This document shows positions 45,377 to 55,371 of a stretch of 64,000 nucleotides of DNA, piece by piece; the first letter of the stretch is position 1, and each line of letters begins with the position of its first letter. The notes beneath the pieces were generated by a model. That model made no database searches. It saw only the letters and a list, made by a program, of their open reading frames with translations, and was not told the origin of the DNA. The position numbers and the translations under genes are program-made. Origin of the DNA: Prunus persica. Its lineage: Eukaryota; Streptophyta; Magnoliopsida; Rosales; Rosaceae. Location: NCBI RefSeq assembly GCF_000346465.2, contig NC_034010.1, positions 5,397,394 through 5,461,393 on the forward strand. Reading direction: 5' to 3'.

Positions 45377-46899
45377 ACACATAAACAGAGAGACCCATGC
45401 GCTTCACTTCTCTCTATAAAATCTCTTTCTTTCTAATTGGGTTTGTTGAGCTGAGGCATGGTTGCTGGCCAAATCTGGAATAGCCTATTTCATGGTTGTC
45501 TACCATTTGAAGGAAATCTTCTTCTTTGGGCAGAGCCCTTCCCGTCCACCAGCTATACCAGTGTCTAGCTCAACACACGGTGCTTTGTTTAAGGAGGTTA
45601 GTCGATAAAACCCATTTGATCAGTGACAGTGGAAGAGGCTTCAAATTAGTTGATGGATTTCGTTTTCAGAAATAAATTCTCTGCTCTTGTTTTTGTGAAA
45701 AAACTTGGTTTTTATGCTTTGACTGATCTGTTTATGTCACCAATGTTAGCTGTAAGTTTGGTTTGTGTTACCAATTTAATGGGCTTTGCATCATCTCTCA
45801 CAAACTACACTCTGTTTTTCTCATACCAGTGGTGATATATTGCTTTGGTGGGAGAACAGAGAAGTCAAAAAAATTAATTGACAATTGAGTAGAAAAATTA
45901 ATTGACAATTGAGTAAAAAAATTAAGAATAACAACGCTGGAAATACCTCAGCGAATCTGTAAGATTTAATCCCCTTCCTGATAGAACCCAAGGGAGCTGG
46001 AAAGTGAGCACTTTGGAAGAGCAGAGGAAGATGAGAAGAATGGAAACGAAGAAGGCAAGCAATTCGGTGGGAAAAAAGGTGGTTTTGTAAAACAGTGGAA
46101 CCCTCCAGATTTAAACAGTGAAGAACCAACAGCTCTCCCATTTTACCCCTGTAGCTCTCCAACCAGCTAGTTGAAATCCCACCAGACACCTCTCAGCCCT
46201 AAACAACAGCTAGTTACATCCCAAGGAAAGAGAGGGCAAAACGGGAAAAATACAGAACAATCAGTCAAGGGCAAAATGGCAATTTTACTGTGCAAAAGGA
46301 GAGGAAAAGCTGGCTGCACAGTTTTAAATGGAGGCATTTTCGTAATTTTACTGTGCTTAGCTACAGTATTTAGTTGCATTGGGTTTTAGTATATATAGAA
46401 TTTTGTTTTTCAATTTATAAAATTAGATCCAAATAAGATACCAAACATGTCATAAGGTTTTTTTTTTTTTTTGGGAACAAAAGGAGAGTTTTTTTTTTTT
46501 TTTTTTGGCTGCTTACCAAGGTCTTAAATATCGATAGTTTCGGAAATATCGGTGGTTCAAAAACACGGAAATATCGATGGAAATATCGGGAAAATATCGA
46601 TATCGATAAAAATTGGATAAAAACCACGGAAATTATGATAAATACTTGGAAATTTTTAATGAAACTTTAGAAGAAGTTTATTTAGTCAATCATCTATTAT
46701 TTTGACACAAAAAATTGGAAGAAAATGCATTGCATAGTGGGTTTGTGTGATTTAAGTTGATTATATTGCGACCTGACAAACTCTGTGACTTAGAAAATCT
46801 GAAGTAATTAATGAAAGAGAATTAAACACTCCTTAGTAATTTATTTATCATTTTTTAGTACAATATTTTACTCTTTATAAATTGCATGATAAGATACAT

Positions 46900-47325
46900 G
46901 AGTAAACTTATTTCACGTTATTCACTGGACATGGTACACGTTGTTATATCTATTGAAAATTAGGCACTTTAATAGTGAAGATTGAAAATTAACTAAGAAC
47001 ATAAATAAATTTATCCAGTGAAGAATTAAATAGGAAATAATGAAAATGATTATAGAAATTTAAGTAATTAAGCAACAATTTATTTCACGTTATTCATTGG
47101 ACATGGTACACGTTCTTATATTTATTATTTATCAAAAATTGAAAAATAATTAAAGATGTAAACCAATTTGATTTTTCATGAAAATTAGGCACTTTATCAG
47201 GCTTAAAAAATAATAGTGAAGATTAAAAATTAACTAAGAACATAAATAAATTTATCCAAGGAAGAATTAAATAGCAAATAATGAAAATGATTATAAAGAT
47301 TTAAGTAATTAAGTAACAATTTGAA
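46900..47325. repeat. Tandem duplication in the hAT-like element
   Basis: ATTTATTTCACGTTATTCA, then GGACATGGTACACGTT, then AAATTTATCCA and AAATAATGAAAATGATTAT occur twice. The copies start near 46907 and 47080. The second copy carries an extra segment of about 65 bp. Confidence 0.8.
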
Positions 47326-47645
47326 GGATAATTTAGTAATGTAAGTACTTATAATGAATAATAAAATAATCAATAACATTAAATGAATTAAATAGAAAAA
47401 AAAATAAATTATATTAAGTAATTAAGTCACATTTCCCACTTCCCAATTACTTTCACGTTTTCCTGCCTCCCTCTTCCACTTCCCAAGGTTTTTTTAACCT
47501 TTTTTTTTGTTTGAACTTCCCAAGGTTGCAGATACATGCAACCTGCCTTCTCTCTCTCTTTTGGGCATTCACCCATCTCTCCCTTTTTATTCTTTTTATT
47601 TATTCTTCTTCCTCTTCCGTTTCACACTCCCACTCTCTCTCTCTC

Positions 47646-47965
47646 TCCCCTTCTTCTTCTATCTCTCCGTCTCTTTCTCTTCTTCATCTTCCCTCTTCTC
47701 TCTCCTCCATCACAATCCAAAACACTTAAACATAAAGACCAACTCCACACATTTTTTCCCTCTTCTTCCCTTCTCTCTCTCGCTCTTCTCTATCTGCTTT
47801 TTTTTTTTTTTCTTTCTTCTTCTATCTCTCCGTCTCTTTCCTTGCTTCCTCTTCCCTCTTCTCTATCGCTTCATCACAATCCAAAATAGCAAAACATAAA
47901 AACCCACTCCATAATTTTTTTTTTCCTCTTCTTCCCTTCTCTCTCGCTCTCCTCTTTCTGCTTTT
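47646..47965. repeat. Pyrimidine-rich tandem duplication (about 155-bp unit)
   Basis: TTCTTCTATCTCTCCGTCTC, CATCACAATCCAAAA and CTTCTTCCCTTCTCTCTC occur twice, in units starting near 47650 and 47815. Confidence 0.8.
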
Positions 47966-48467
47966 TTTTTTCCTGAGTTGAGAGACAGAGAAAGGCTGAG
48001 TTTCAGAGGCTGAGGGGTTCATCTGAAGGCTGAGTTTAATTTTGTAAGTTCATATCGCGATATTATCGATAATATCGCGATATATTGTCCATTTAAAGCT
48101 ACAACTTGAACGAAAATATCGTTATTGAAATATCGGCGAAATTATCGAGGAAATTATCGATAAATTGACGATATATATATGGAAATGTGCTAAAATATCG
48201 TAGCCCCAAAAAAACGATAATTTCGCCGAAATATCGGCGAAATTATCGATATTTTGTTCTATGCTGCTTACAGACTACGCTTGAAAAGAAAAGTAGAAAA
48301 AAGGAAACAACCGACTAAGCAAAGATAGATACTTAAAGCGACACGTGTATGACACGTATACAAGAAGACTCCGAGCAGCGAAAGAGATAAATTCCCATCT
48401 GTCCTACAAGTGTCCTCCGCCGAAATTGAAATCGAAATCATCTTCTTCTTCCTCCTTGCGTCTGTTT

Positions 48468-48775
48468 ATGCAACTCAACCTCTTCGTCTTCTTACCTTTC
48501 CTCGCATTCTCATCCTTGGCAGAAGAATCAAATCCCTCCCAACTCCAAAACATGGCCACTCTCGGCGGAGTCCACGAATCCCATGCCTCCCAGAACAGCC
48601 TCGAAAACCAAGACCTCGCTCGCTTCGCCGTCCAAGACCATAACAACACGGAGGTCTTTACTCTTTTTTGCCTTTTAATTTCTTCAATATTATGCTGGAA
48701 TTTTAATTAATTAGATTATTAAGCAATTAATTGAAATTCTTACAGAATGCTCTGCTTGAGTTTGCTGGAACTTGC
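48468..48775 (+). pseudogene. Phytocystatin fragment, unit 3 (exon 1 plus start of exon 2)
   Basis: Exon 1 (48468-48653) encodes a signal-peptide-like MQLNLFVFLPFLAFSSLAEE, MATLGGVHES, and LARFAVQDHNNTE, ending at a GT donor. After a 92-bp intron ending TTACAG (48745), exon 2 opens NALLEFAG, matching the family's NALLEFARVVKAKEQ. It then diverges at once and reaches a stop within about 10 codons. The QxVxG loop and Trp hairpin that enter the protease cleft are absent. Unlike the unit-1 copy, this one keeps the exon-2 start, which confirms the intron position. It lies 1.1 kb upstream of the second CNL. Confidence 0.82.
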
Positions 48776-49734
48776 TCGTGTGAGTCTGCATGAAACTATA
48801 AATCAATGTTACATCTTTGTAAACAAAAATATAAAAGACATGTTCAGTCAAATTTCATTCAGTACTAAGGAGTACCAGTATGATTTCATTGAAAGTGCTG
48901 CACTATTACTTTAAGACTTGTTTTTTTTTTTAATAACATTTATAGCCCTCCTCCTGTGTTTCAATTTGGTACAAACTGTGCCAAAGAACTGTATTTTCTA
49001 TCCACGAGATGGATTCATGCCGCCCTACGAATTAACTGTTAATAACATAACTGAATGTTGGTTGTGGCTTAAATGGAAAACAAGAAGCATCTGCATGCTG
49101 CAATTGGATATGAAACAATATTTATCCAAGAAGAGAAGAAATTGTGATGTTACTTCACAGCTCGTTTTTGTAAATCGGGACAGCTGAAATAATGAGGAAG
49201 CAGAAAAGTCTGTGTTGTGGATAAAATGTTTTGTTTCTGTCATATGTTTTTGCATTCCGCCACGGTCACTTACAGGATGAGATGATGTTAGAGAGTGAGT
49301 TTTATGGCTCGTGTTTTTTTCTCTGTTTTAAAAAATAGCCCAGGTGCTGGTTTTAAATATAAATAAAAGGAAGAACTTGAAACCATGAACATATAAAAAT
49401 AAAAGCTTTATTATCAATTCCTCCCTAAATTCTACTCCCATAATTTATTGAGAATGTAATTTCATACCAATTTACAAATTCTACTTCCACAATCATCAGC
49501 CTGCTATAATCACTTTTGATAAAGCCCACCGACACAAAAAAGATCTTGAAACCATGATCATATAAAAATAAAAGCTTTATTTACCAATATAAAATCTTCT
49601 AACACAATAAGTCCGCCGACACTAAAGACAATGTGAGGAAGAACTTGAAGTGAGGAAGAACTTGAAACCATTACCATATAAAAATAAAAGCTTTATTTAC
49701 CAATATAAAATCTTCTAACACAATAATGGAGGAC
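48776..49734. other. Intergenic with a triplicated short repeat
   Basis: AACCAT-A-CATATAAAAATAAAAGCTTTAT occurs three times (near 49380, 49550 and 49668), the last two continuing TTACCAATATAAAATCTTCT. GTGAGGAAGAACTTGAA is doubled at about 49632-49665. The frame at 48918-49187 is not supported by any family likeness. No gene is called. Confidence 0.55.
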
Positions 49735-49918
49735 AGCTGTATGACGAGTCTAATCGTGTGGGTTCCCCACGTTATTACAAACGCACTTGTCTTTTTGCAA
49801 TAATATTCTCACTCGAAGACTCCAAGTCAATGATACTGAGAGCAACAGCCAAATCCTTTGCTGCAAAACTTGCTTCAAATCTTAACTCAAGTCCAAATCC
49901 TTTGCAAAGAATCGAAAC
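49735..49918 (+). promoter_or_regulatory. CNL upstream region, unit 3
   Basis: Shares GTGTGGGTTCCCCACGTTAT, GAAGACTCCAAGTCAATGA and CCTTTGCAAAGAATCGAAAC with the upstream regions of units 1 and 2. AAGTCAA at 49824-49830 is a minus-strand W-box core about 90 bp before the ATG. The AAGCTTTATTT-rich repeats lie just upstream. Confidence 0.55.
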
Positions 49919-52900
49919 ATGGCTGGAGCTTTGGTTGGAGAGGCTATTCTCTCTGCCTCCGTGCAGGTGCTGTTTGACAAGATTGGTTCCAGCGAGTTCG
50001 TGGACTTGTTCCGGAGAAAGAAACTGGACGAGTCGCTTGTTAAGAAACTGGAGATAACGTTGTTGAGCCTTAATGCGGTGCTTAATGACGCGGAGGAGAA
50101 GCAATTCCTGAACAGCTACGTGAAAGAGTGGCTTGATAAGCTTCAAGATGCTGTCTTTGATGCGGATGACCTTCTGGATGAGATCAATGCTGAAGTTTTG
50201 CGATGCAAGGTGGAAGCTGAATATCGAACCGTCAAAACTCAGGTGTGGAACTTCCTCTCTACTTCTCTTAATCCTTTTTATCAAGGCATGAATGGTAGGA
50301 TTCAAGAGTTGTTTGATAGATTAGAACACCTCGCAAAACAAAAGGATTTCCTTGGGCTGAGAGAAGGTGTTGTTGGGGGGAAGGTTTCTCAAAGAACTCC
50401 AACAACTTCCTTGGTGGATGAATCTTGTGTGTACGGTAGGGATGGAGATAAAGAAAAGCTGATGAAACTGTTGTTATCTGATGATGCAAGCGACAAGGAT
50501 GTCTCCGTCATCACCATAGTGGGAATGGGCGGGGTTGGCAAGACAACCCTCGCTCAGCTCCTTTATAATGATGAAAAAGTGAAAGAGCATTTTAATCTTA
50601 GAACCTGGGCTTATGTTTCGGAAGCTTTTGATGTTACTAGGGTAACTAAGTCCCTACTTGAGTCAGTCAGTTCAAAAGCTTACGATAATAAAGACCTGAG
50701 TTTTCTTCAAGTTGAGCTAGGACAACAAATAAAGGGCAAGAAATTTCTGTTTGTGTTGGATGACCTTTGGAATGAGAACTATGGTGATTTGAGTCTCTTG
50801 CAACGTCCTTTTGCATCCGGGGCAAAGGGAAGTTGGGTCATCGTGACAACACGTAACGAAAGTGTTGCATCTCTCGTGCGCACCATTCCGATTCACTTTT
50901 TGAAACAGTTGTCTAATGAGGATTGCTGGTTGTTACTTTCAAAACACGCCTTCGAAAATGGAAACTCAAGTGCACATCTAGAGCTGGAAGAAGTTGGTAA
51001 GAAAATTGCTTCTGCGTGCAATGGTTTACCTTTAGCAGCAGAAACCCTTGGAGGCCTCTTGCGTTTCAACACAAATTATGAGCAATGGAATAGCATACTA
51101 AATAGCAATATTTGGGAGCTGCCTCCTGAAAAATGTAATACAATTCCAGCTCTAAGATTGAGTTACCATTATCTCCCAACTGATTTAAAACGATGTTTTG
51201 CTTATTGCTCAATTTTTCCGAAGGGCTTTGAATTCCGAAAGGAAGATATTGTTCTACTGTGGGTGGCAGAAAGTTTAATTCCACAAGCTGAGAGTGAGAA
51301 AAGTATGGAAGAGCTCACTAAGAAATACTTTGATGACTTATTGTCACGATCATTTTTTCAAAGATCAAGAAATGAGAAGTTCACAATGCATGATCTCATC
51401 AATGACTTGGCCATGTCTGTGTCAAGGGAATCCTGTTTGAGATGGGAAGGGGGCGAATCACATGAAGTTTTGAAAAAAGTTCGGCATTTGTCGTATGCTA
51501 TAGGCCAATTTGATTGTGCTGCGAAATTTGAGCCATTATATCAGGTTAAGCATTTGCGAACCTTCCTACCTCTAAGAAGCAAAGAATGGTGGTTTGAGCA
51601 TTATGTAATAAGTAAAAGGGTTTTACCTGAGTTATTGCCAAATTTAACATGTTTACGGGTGCTAACATTGTCAGAATATGATAATATTGTTGAGTTACCC
51701 AATTCTATTGGTAACCTCATTCATTTGCGCTACTTGGATCTCTCTAATACCGGAATCAAAAGGTTACCTTCTATAGTTTGCACTCTTTATAGTCTACAAA
51801 CATTACTATTGGCAAGTTGTCGGTCTCTTTTTGAATTGCCTGCAGACATGAGAAAATTGATTAACTTGAGGCATCTTGATTGTAGTGGAACTCAAATTGA
51901 AGAGATGCCGGTGCAAATGGGTAGACTAAAAAGTTTGAGAACATTGACTACTTTTGTTGTGGGGAAATCTACTGGGTTGACTATTGGCGAATTGGGGGAG
52001 TTATCCCATCTTGGAGGAAAGCTTTCAATTTTGAAGCTTAATAATGTGGTTGATGGTAGGGATGCATTGCAAGCTAATTTGAAGAACAAACAAGATCTCA
52101 AGGAGTTAGAGTTGGCATGGGGCTCCAAAGATGCCGATCATTCCGAAAAGGTGAGAGATGTGCTTGACAACCTCCAACCTTGCATGAATTTGGAGAAATT
52201 GACCATCAAACGTTATGGCGGGACCAGCTTCCCAAACTGGTTGGGAGACTCTGCCCTCAATAAAATAAAAGTTTTGCTTCTCGAAGATTGTCGTTATTGT
52301 TTCGAGTTGCCACCGCTTGGACAGCTACCTTCTCTTAAGGAGCTCAACATATGTAGGATGAAATTTCTTAGGACGTTAGGTCCTGAGTTCTATGGTCAGC
52401 CATTTCAGCCATTTCAATCGCTGGAGATGCTGGGGTTTAGGGAGATGGCAGAGTGGGAGGAATGGGTACCAAGTGGAAGTGAAGGTCCAAACTTTCCTCG
52501 TCTGCGGAGGTTGATTCTAAGTTGGTGTCCAAAGCTGATAGGAAGCTTGCCTTGTGATCTGCCTTGCTTGAAGAAGCTTAGCGTGAAAGGGTGTGGGGTT
52601 TTACATGATCAAAGGGCCACTGCTACTACTAGTACTAGTACTAGTCTCAACTACAATTGTCTTGAAGAATTGGAAATAGAAGATGGATGCCAAACAGGTC
52701 TGTTATCATTACTAGAGACAAAGCTCCTGTCCCGACTTTATGTTACACGTTTTAATGACATACAGTGCTTGCCCAACATCAATCGTCTTCAAAGGTTGAG
52801 TCTCTCGAAGTGTCCAACCCTGTCGTCGTTCCCTGAAGATGGCCTACCCACTTCGTTGACTTCACTTAACATATACAGTTGTAGGAGATTAGAATTCCTA

Positions 52901-53815
52901 CCTCATGAGATGTTGGCCCAATTAACATCGCTTTCCTCTTTGATTCTAGAGAATAGCTGTGATTCAATGAGGTCCTTCCCCTTGGGCATTTTTCCCAAAT
53001 TGACGACACTTGATATTCGCAATTGTGAGAATCTGGAATCGCTTTGCTTGATTGAAGAAGAAGGAGCGGTCGAGAATCTCAGTCATCTCAATAATTTGAG
53101 AATCTCAAGCTGTCCAAATCTGGAGTGTTTTCCCCAGGGAGGATTGCCCACTCCCAACCTGACTTGTTTGGTATTCCGGAGATGCAAGAAGTTGAAGTCA
53201 TTACCTGAACGCATTCACACCCTCACAGCCCTTGAAAGATTGAGTATAAGCGACGTTCCAAATCTGGAGTCAATTGCAGAGGATGGGGGTTTGCCTCCCA
53301 ACCTCCGATATTTTAGCATTGAGAATTGTGTGAGACTGAGGGCTTCATCTTCATCAGTGGGAGACTACTGTAACTGGGGTTTGCAAGCAGTTGAAGAATT
53401 TACAATTGGTGGCAGGGGAAGTGATGAAATCTTGGAGACGTTGCTCAAGCAACAGCTGCTCCCTACCACTCTTCACACTCTCTGGATCTCTTCATTATCA
53501 ACTCTGAAATATTTGGATGGAAAGGGACTTGCACACCTTACTTCTCTTCAAGAACTATTTATTGCTGGGTGTGACAGTCTGGAATTCCTGCCAGGAGAGG
53601 CACTTCAACACCTCACTTCTCTTCAAAAGCTAAATATTTGTAACTGTCCGAGTCTCCAATTCCTGCCAGAAGAGGGTCTGCCGCCATCTCTTTCTTATCT
53701 GAAGATCGTCGGCTGTTCTGCCCTGGAGAAAAGATATCAGAATAAAACGGGACAAGATTGGGCCAGCATATCTCACATTCCATACATCAGGATAAATGGT
53801 GAAGTCATCATATGA
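49919..53815 (+). CDS. CC-NB-LRR disease resistance protein (RPP13-like 1 type), copy 2
   Basis: This uninterrupted 1298-aa frame is paralogous to the CNL at 11194. NB-ARC motifs fall at the same residues: P-loop at 202, kinase-2 FLFVLDDLW at 276, GLPLAA at 369, RNBS-D at 426 and MHD at 490. The first 60 residues differ at several sites (EAILSASVQVLFDKIGSSEF here). Residues about 100-760 differ only at scattered positions. LRR residues about 765-900 and 1040-1240 differ in many places, often in the variable xxLxLxx strand, while the stretch LNYNCLEELEIEDGCQTG is identical. It ends VIHIPYIRINGEVII-like at the same point as copy 1. No disabling lesion is seen. Confidence 0.95.
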   Translation: MAGALVGEAILSASVQVLFDKIGSSEFVDLFRRKKLDESLVKKLEITLLSLNAVLNDAEEKQFLNSYVKEWLDKLQDAVFDADDLLDEINAEVLRCKVEAEYRTVKTQVWNFLSTSLNPFYQGMNGRIQELFDRLEHLAKQKDFLGLREGVVGGKVSQRTPTTSLVDESCVYGRDGDKEKLMKLLLSDDASDKDVSVITIVGMGGVGKTTLAQLLYNDEKVKEHFNLRTWAYVSEAFDVTRVTKSLLESVSSKAYDNKDLSFLQVELGQQIKGKKFLFVLDDLWNENYGDLSLLQRPFASGAKGSWVIVTTRNESVASLVRTIPIHFLKQLSNEDCWLLLSKHAFENGNSSAHLELEEVGKKIASACNGLPLAAETLGGLLRFNTNYEQWNSILNSNIWELPPEKCNTIPALRLSYHYLPTDLKRCFAYCSIFPKGFEFRKEDIVLLWVAESLIPQAESEKSMEELTKKYFDDLLSRSFFQRSRNEKFTMHDLINDLAMSVSRESCLRWEGGESHEVLKKVRHLSYAIGQFDCAAKFEPLYQVKHLRTFLPLRSKEWWFEHYVISKRVLPELLPNLTCLRVLTLSEYDNIVELPNSIGNLIHLRYLDLSNTGIKRLPSIVCTLYSLQTLLLASCRSLFELPADMRKLINLRHLDCSGTQIEEMPVQMGRLKSLRTLTTFVVGKSTGLTIGELGELSHLGGKLSILKLNNVVDGRDALQANLKNKQDLKELELAWGSKDADHSEKVRDVLDNLQPCMNLEKLTIKRYGGTSFPNWLGDSALNKIKVLLLEDCRYCFELPPLGQLPSLKELNICRMKFLRTLGPEFYGQPFQPFQSLEMLGFREMAEWEEWVPSGSEGPNFPRLRRLILSWCPKLIGSLPCDLPCLKKLSVKGCGVLHDQRATATTSTSTSLNYNCLEELEIEDGCQTGLLSLLETKLLSRLYVTRFNDIQCLPNINRLQRLSLSKCPTLSSFPEDGLPTSLTSLNIYSCRRLEFLPHEMLAQLTSLSSLILENSCDSMRSFPLGIFPKLTTLDIRNCENLESLCLIEEEGAVENLSHLNNLRISSCPNLECFPQGGLPTPNLTCLVFRRCKKLKSLPERIHTLTALERLSISDVPNLESIAEDGGLPPNLRYFSIENCVRLRASSSSVGDYCNWGLQAVEEFTIGGRGSDEILETLLKQQLLPTTLHTLWISSLSTLKYLDGKGLAHLTSLQELFIAGCDSLEFLPGEALQHLTSLQKLNICNCPSLQFLPEEGLPPSLSYLKIVGCSALEKRYQNKTGQDWASISHIPYIRINGEVII

Positions 53816-55067
53816 TGATATGACCTCTCTCTCTCTCTCTCTCTCTCTCACACATTGAGGCAAACAAACTCTGGTCATGTATCTACGTCAAATAACCGCT
53901 TTAACTGCTTTTCTTCTAATTCAATACAAAAACTGAAATTCACTATTCAAATAACCGCTTTGACGTTTGTAAGATTGTTCTTCTATTTTGTTGTACTTTC
54001 TGAATCAGTAGTAACAAAAACAATTTCTTACCAGCGGTTATTGTATTATCTTACATAGTGCCATGTACATGCATACCAAATGGTTTTGTTCAACTGAAAA
54101 GATTGACATGGTAAATTTATTCAAGTAGTATAAAAACCTACATATGCCATCTTCTTTCATTCAATTTTCGAAAAGTGTTCATTCATCCCGTTCTTCTTCA
54201 AAAATTAATGGAGGAAGTTATACTAGTCGCATGGTTTGAAGAAGGCAACTTTCCTTTTCCCTGTCTCCCTGGTCCAGCTGCTACTTCATTACCTAGTAGC
54301 TTTATCTATATGATTGTGTGGATATGCATATAATCTCTTATCTGCAAATGATTTTTTTTTTCCGTCCCACGAATCATTCCTTCAGCTACAAAGTTCTATT
54401 TGATGAGACTTGAAATGTTGGATGTGTACTTGCAGACTTGAGAAACTTTCCCATGTTTGGAGGTCAAAGCAACTTGTATAGGCAACCATGCCCGAGGAGA
54501 GTTTACCATTGTATATGGATTTTTGTTTTTCTACAAACAAATTGCGGCAAAGAAGGGGAAGGAAATGTTCTCAAAGCAGAGCTCTAGAAAGAGACCAGCA
54601 TTTGGACAATGTCGTAAACGGATCTCAATCTAACATAACAAGCATCACTTTCCATTCATGATTAGGTAATCTTTCATCATAAAATTCCTTTCCCTACGTA
54701 ATAACTTGAAGACGTCATTTATGAGAGCTCAAGTTCTGGGACATACGACATTGAGGAAACTCCATGCTTGGTCTTGAACAATACTATGATTTTCCTCCGG
54801 TAGGGAATCACATAAGTGTTCCTTATGCAACGAATATTAATGCTGCACACTTCATTAATGACTTGTTTATTTAGAAGAAACATTTTTTAGTGAAAAAGAT
54901 AGTAACATAAACGAGTACTCGTCCATCACAGAACAGGAACAGAGCTGATCTTAAGAGAAATACAACTGTAAGAGCTTTAACAGGAACAGAGCTGCCTTCC
55001 ATCCTTGAATTGTGATTAAACCAATGCTCAAGGTGAAGATAGGAACCTCACCCTATTCGGAAGCTCT
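53816..55067. other. CNL copy-2 3' flank
   Basis: Homologous to 15100-16030 plus 28068-28140. It includes a (CT)n run at 53826-53849, an insertion-like segment (about 53960-54350) lacking in copy 1, and the undisturbed Helitron target site at 54960/54961. No gene recognised; the frame at 53855-54058 is not conserved. Confidence 0.6.
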
Positions 55068-55312
55068 TGTTGGCGAGTCCTTACTTAGTTAGGATTTTGG
55101 TTCCTTATTTTATTAGAATTTTGGTTACTTACCAATCATTATTTAGTCCTATTGTAGTAGAGATTTACTTCCTATTGTAATTTAGATATATTTCCTATTT
55201 TATTTAAGGTTAACATATCTTTGTACTCGTATAAATACCTCTATATTGGAGAAGAATAATAATATGAGTGAATATGAGCATAATTGAATATTTTACGCTT
55301 CTTTGTTTAGCA
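55068..55312 (+). repeat. 5' LTR of outer Copia
   Basis: Starts TGTTGGCGAGTCC and ends TTTGTTTAGCA, followed by the primer-binding site TGGTATCAGAGC. Confidence 0.93.
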
Positions 55313-55371
55313 TGGTATCAGAGCGGCGATCTTGGAATTGCTGACTCTAGTTTCAAATCCCCGCCGCCGCT

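Larger units (their letters stand above)
36075..46400 (-). mobile_element. Helitron copy B, inverted, 3' end truncated
   Basis: Read on the minus strand it starts TCTATATATACTAAAACC at about 46399 and runs collinear with Helitron A to GTTTAG at 36075, which equals 26355 in copy A. The last 1.7 kb of copy A, including the CTAG terminus, is absent. Arm length (about 10.3 kb) is nearly equal to that of copy A. It carries the same Rep/helicase and RPA-like genes. One N run (43812-44064) interrupts the 5' non-coding region. Confidence 0.9.
46516..48262. mobile_element. hAT-like non-autonomous element with TATCG-rich ends
   Basis: GCTGCTTA lies on both sides (46508-46515, 48263-48270), an 8-bp duplication as made by hAT transposases. 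The ends share inverted AAATATCGATA(G/A)TTTCG. Subterminal regions (46530-46610 and 48050-48255) are packed with ATATCG and CGATAT words in both orientations. The interior has two tandem duplications and pyrimidine tracts, and no transposase. It sits between Helitron B and the cystatin fragment of unit 3. Frames at 47507-47899 are Ser/Leu/Pro/Phe-biased translations of CT tracts. Confidence 0.8.

Noticed and set aside
47507..47899. Overlapping 72- to 130-codon frames rich in Ser, Leu, Pro and Phe
   Set aside because: They translate CT-rich tandem repeats in several frames at once inside a non-autonomous hAT-like element.
48918..49187. 89-codon frame with a hydrophobic start, like a small secreted protein
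   Set aside because: It begins in a T-homopolymer, lacks any family signature, and was not found in the other array units.
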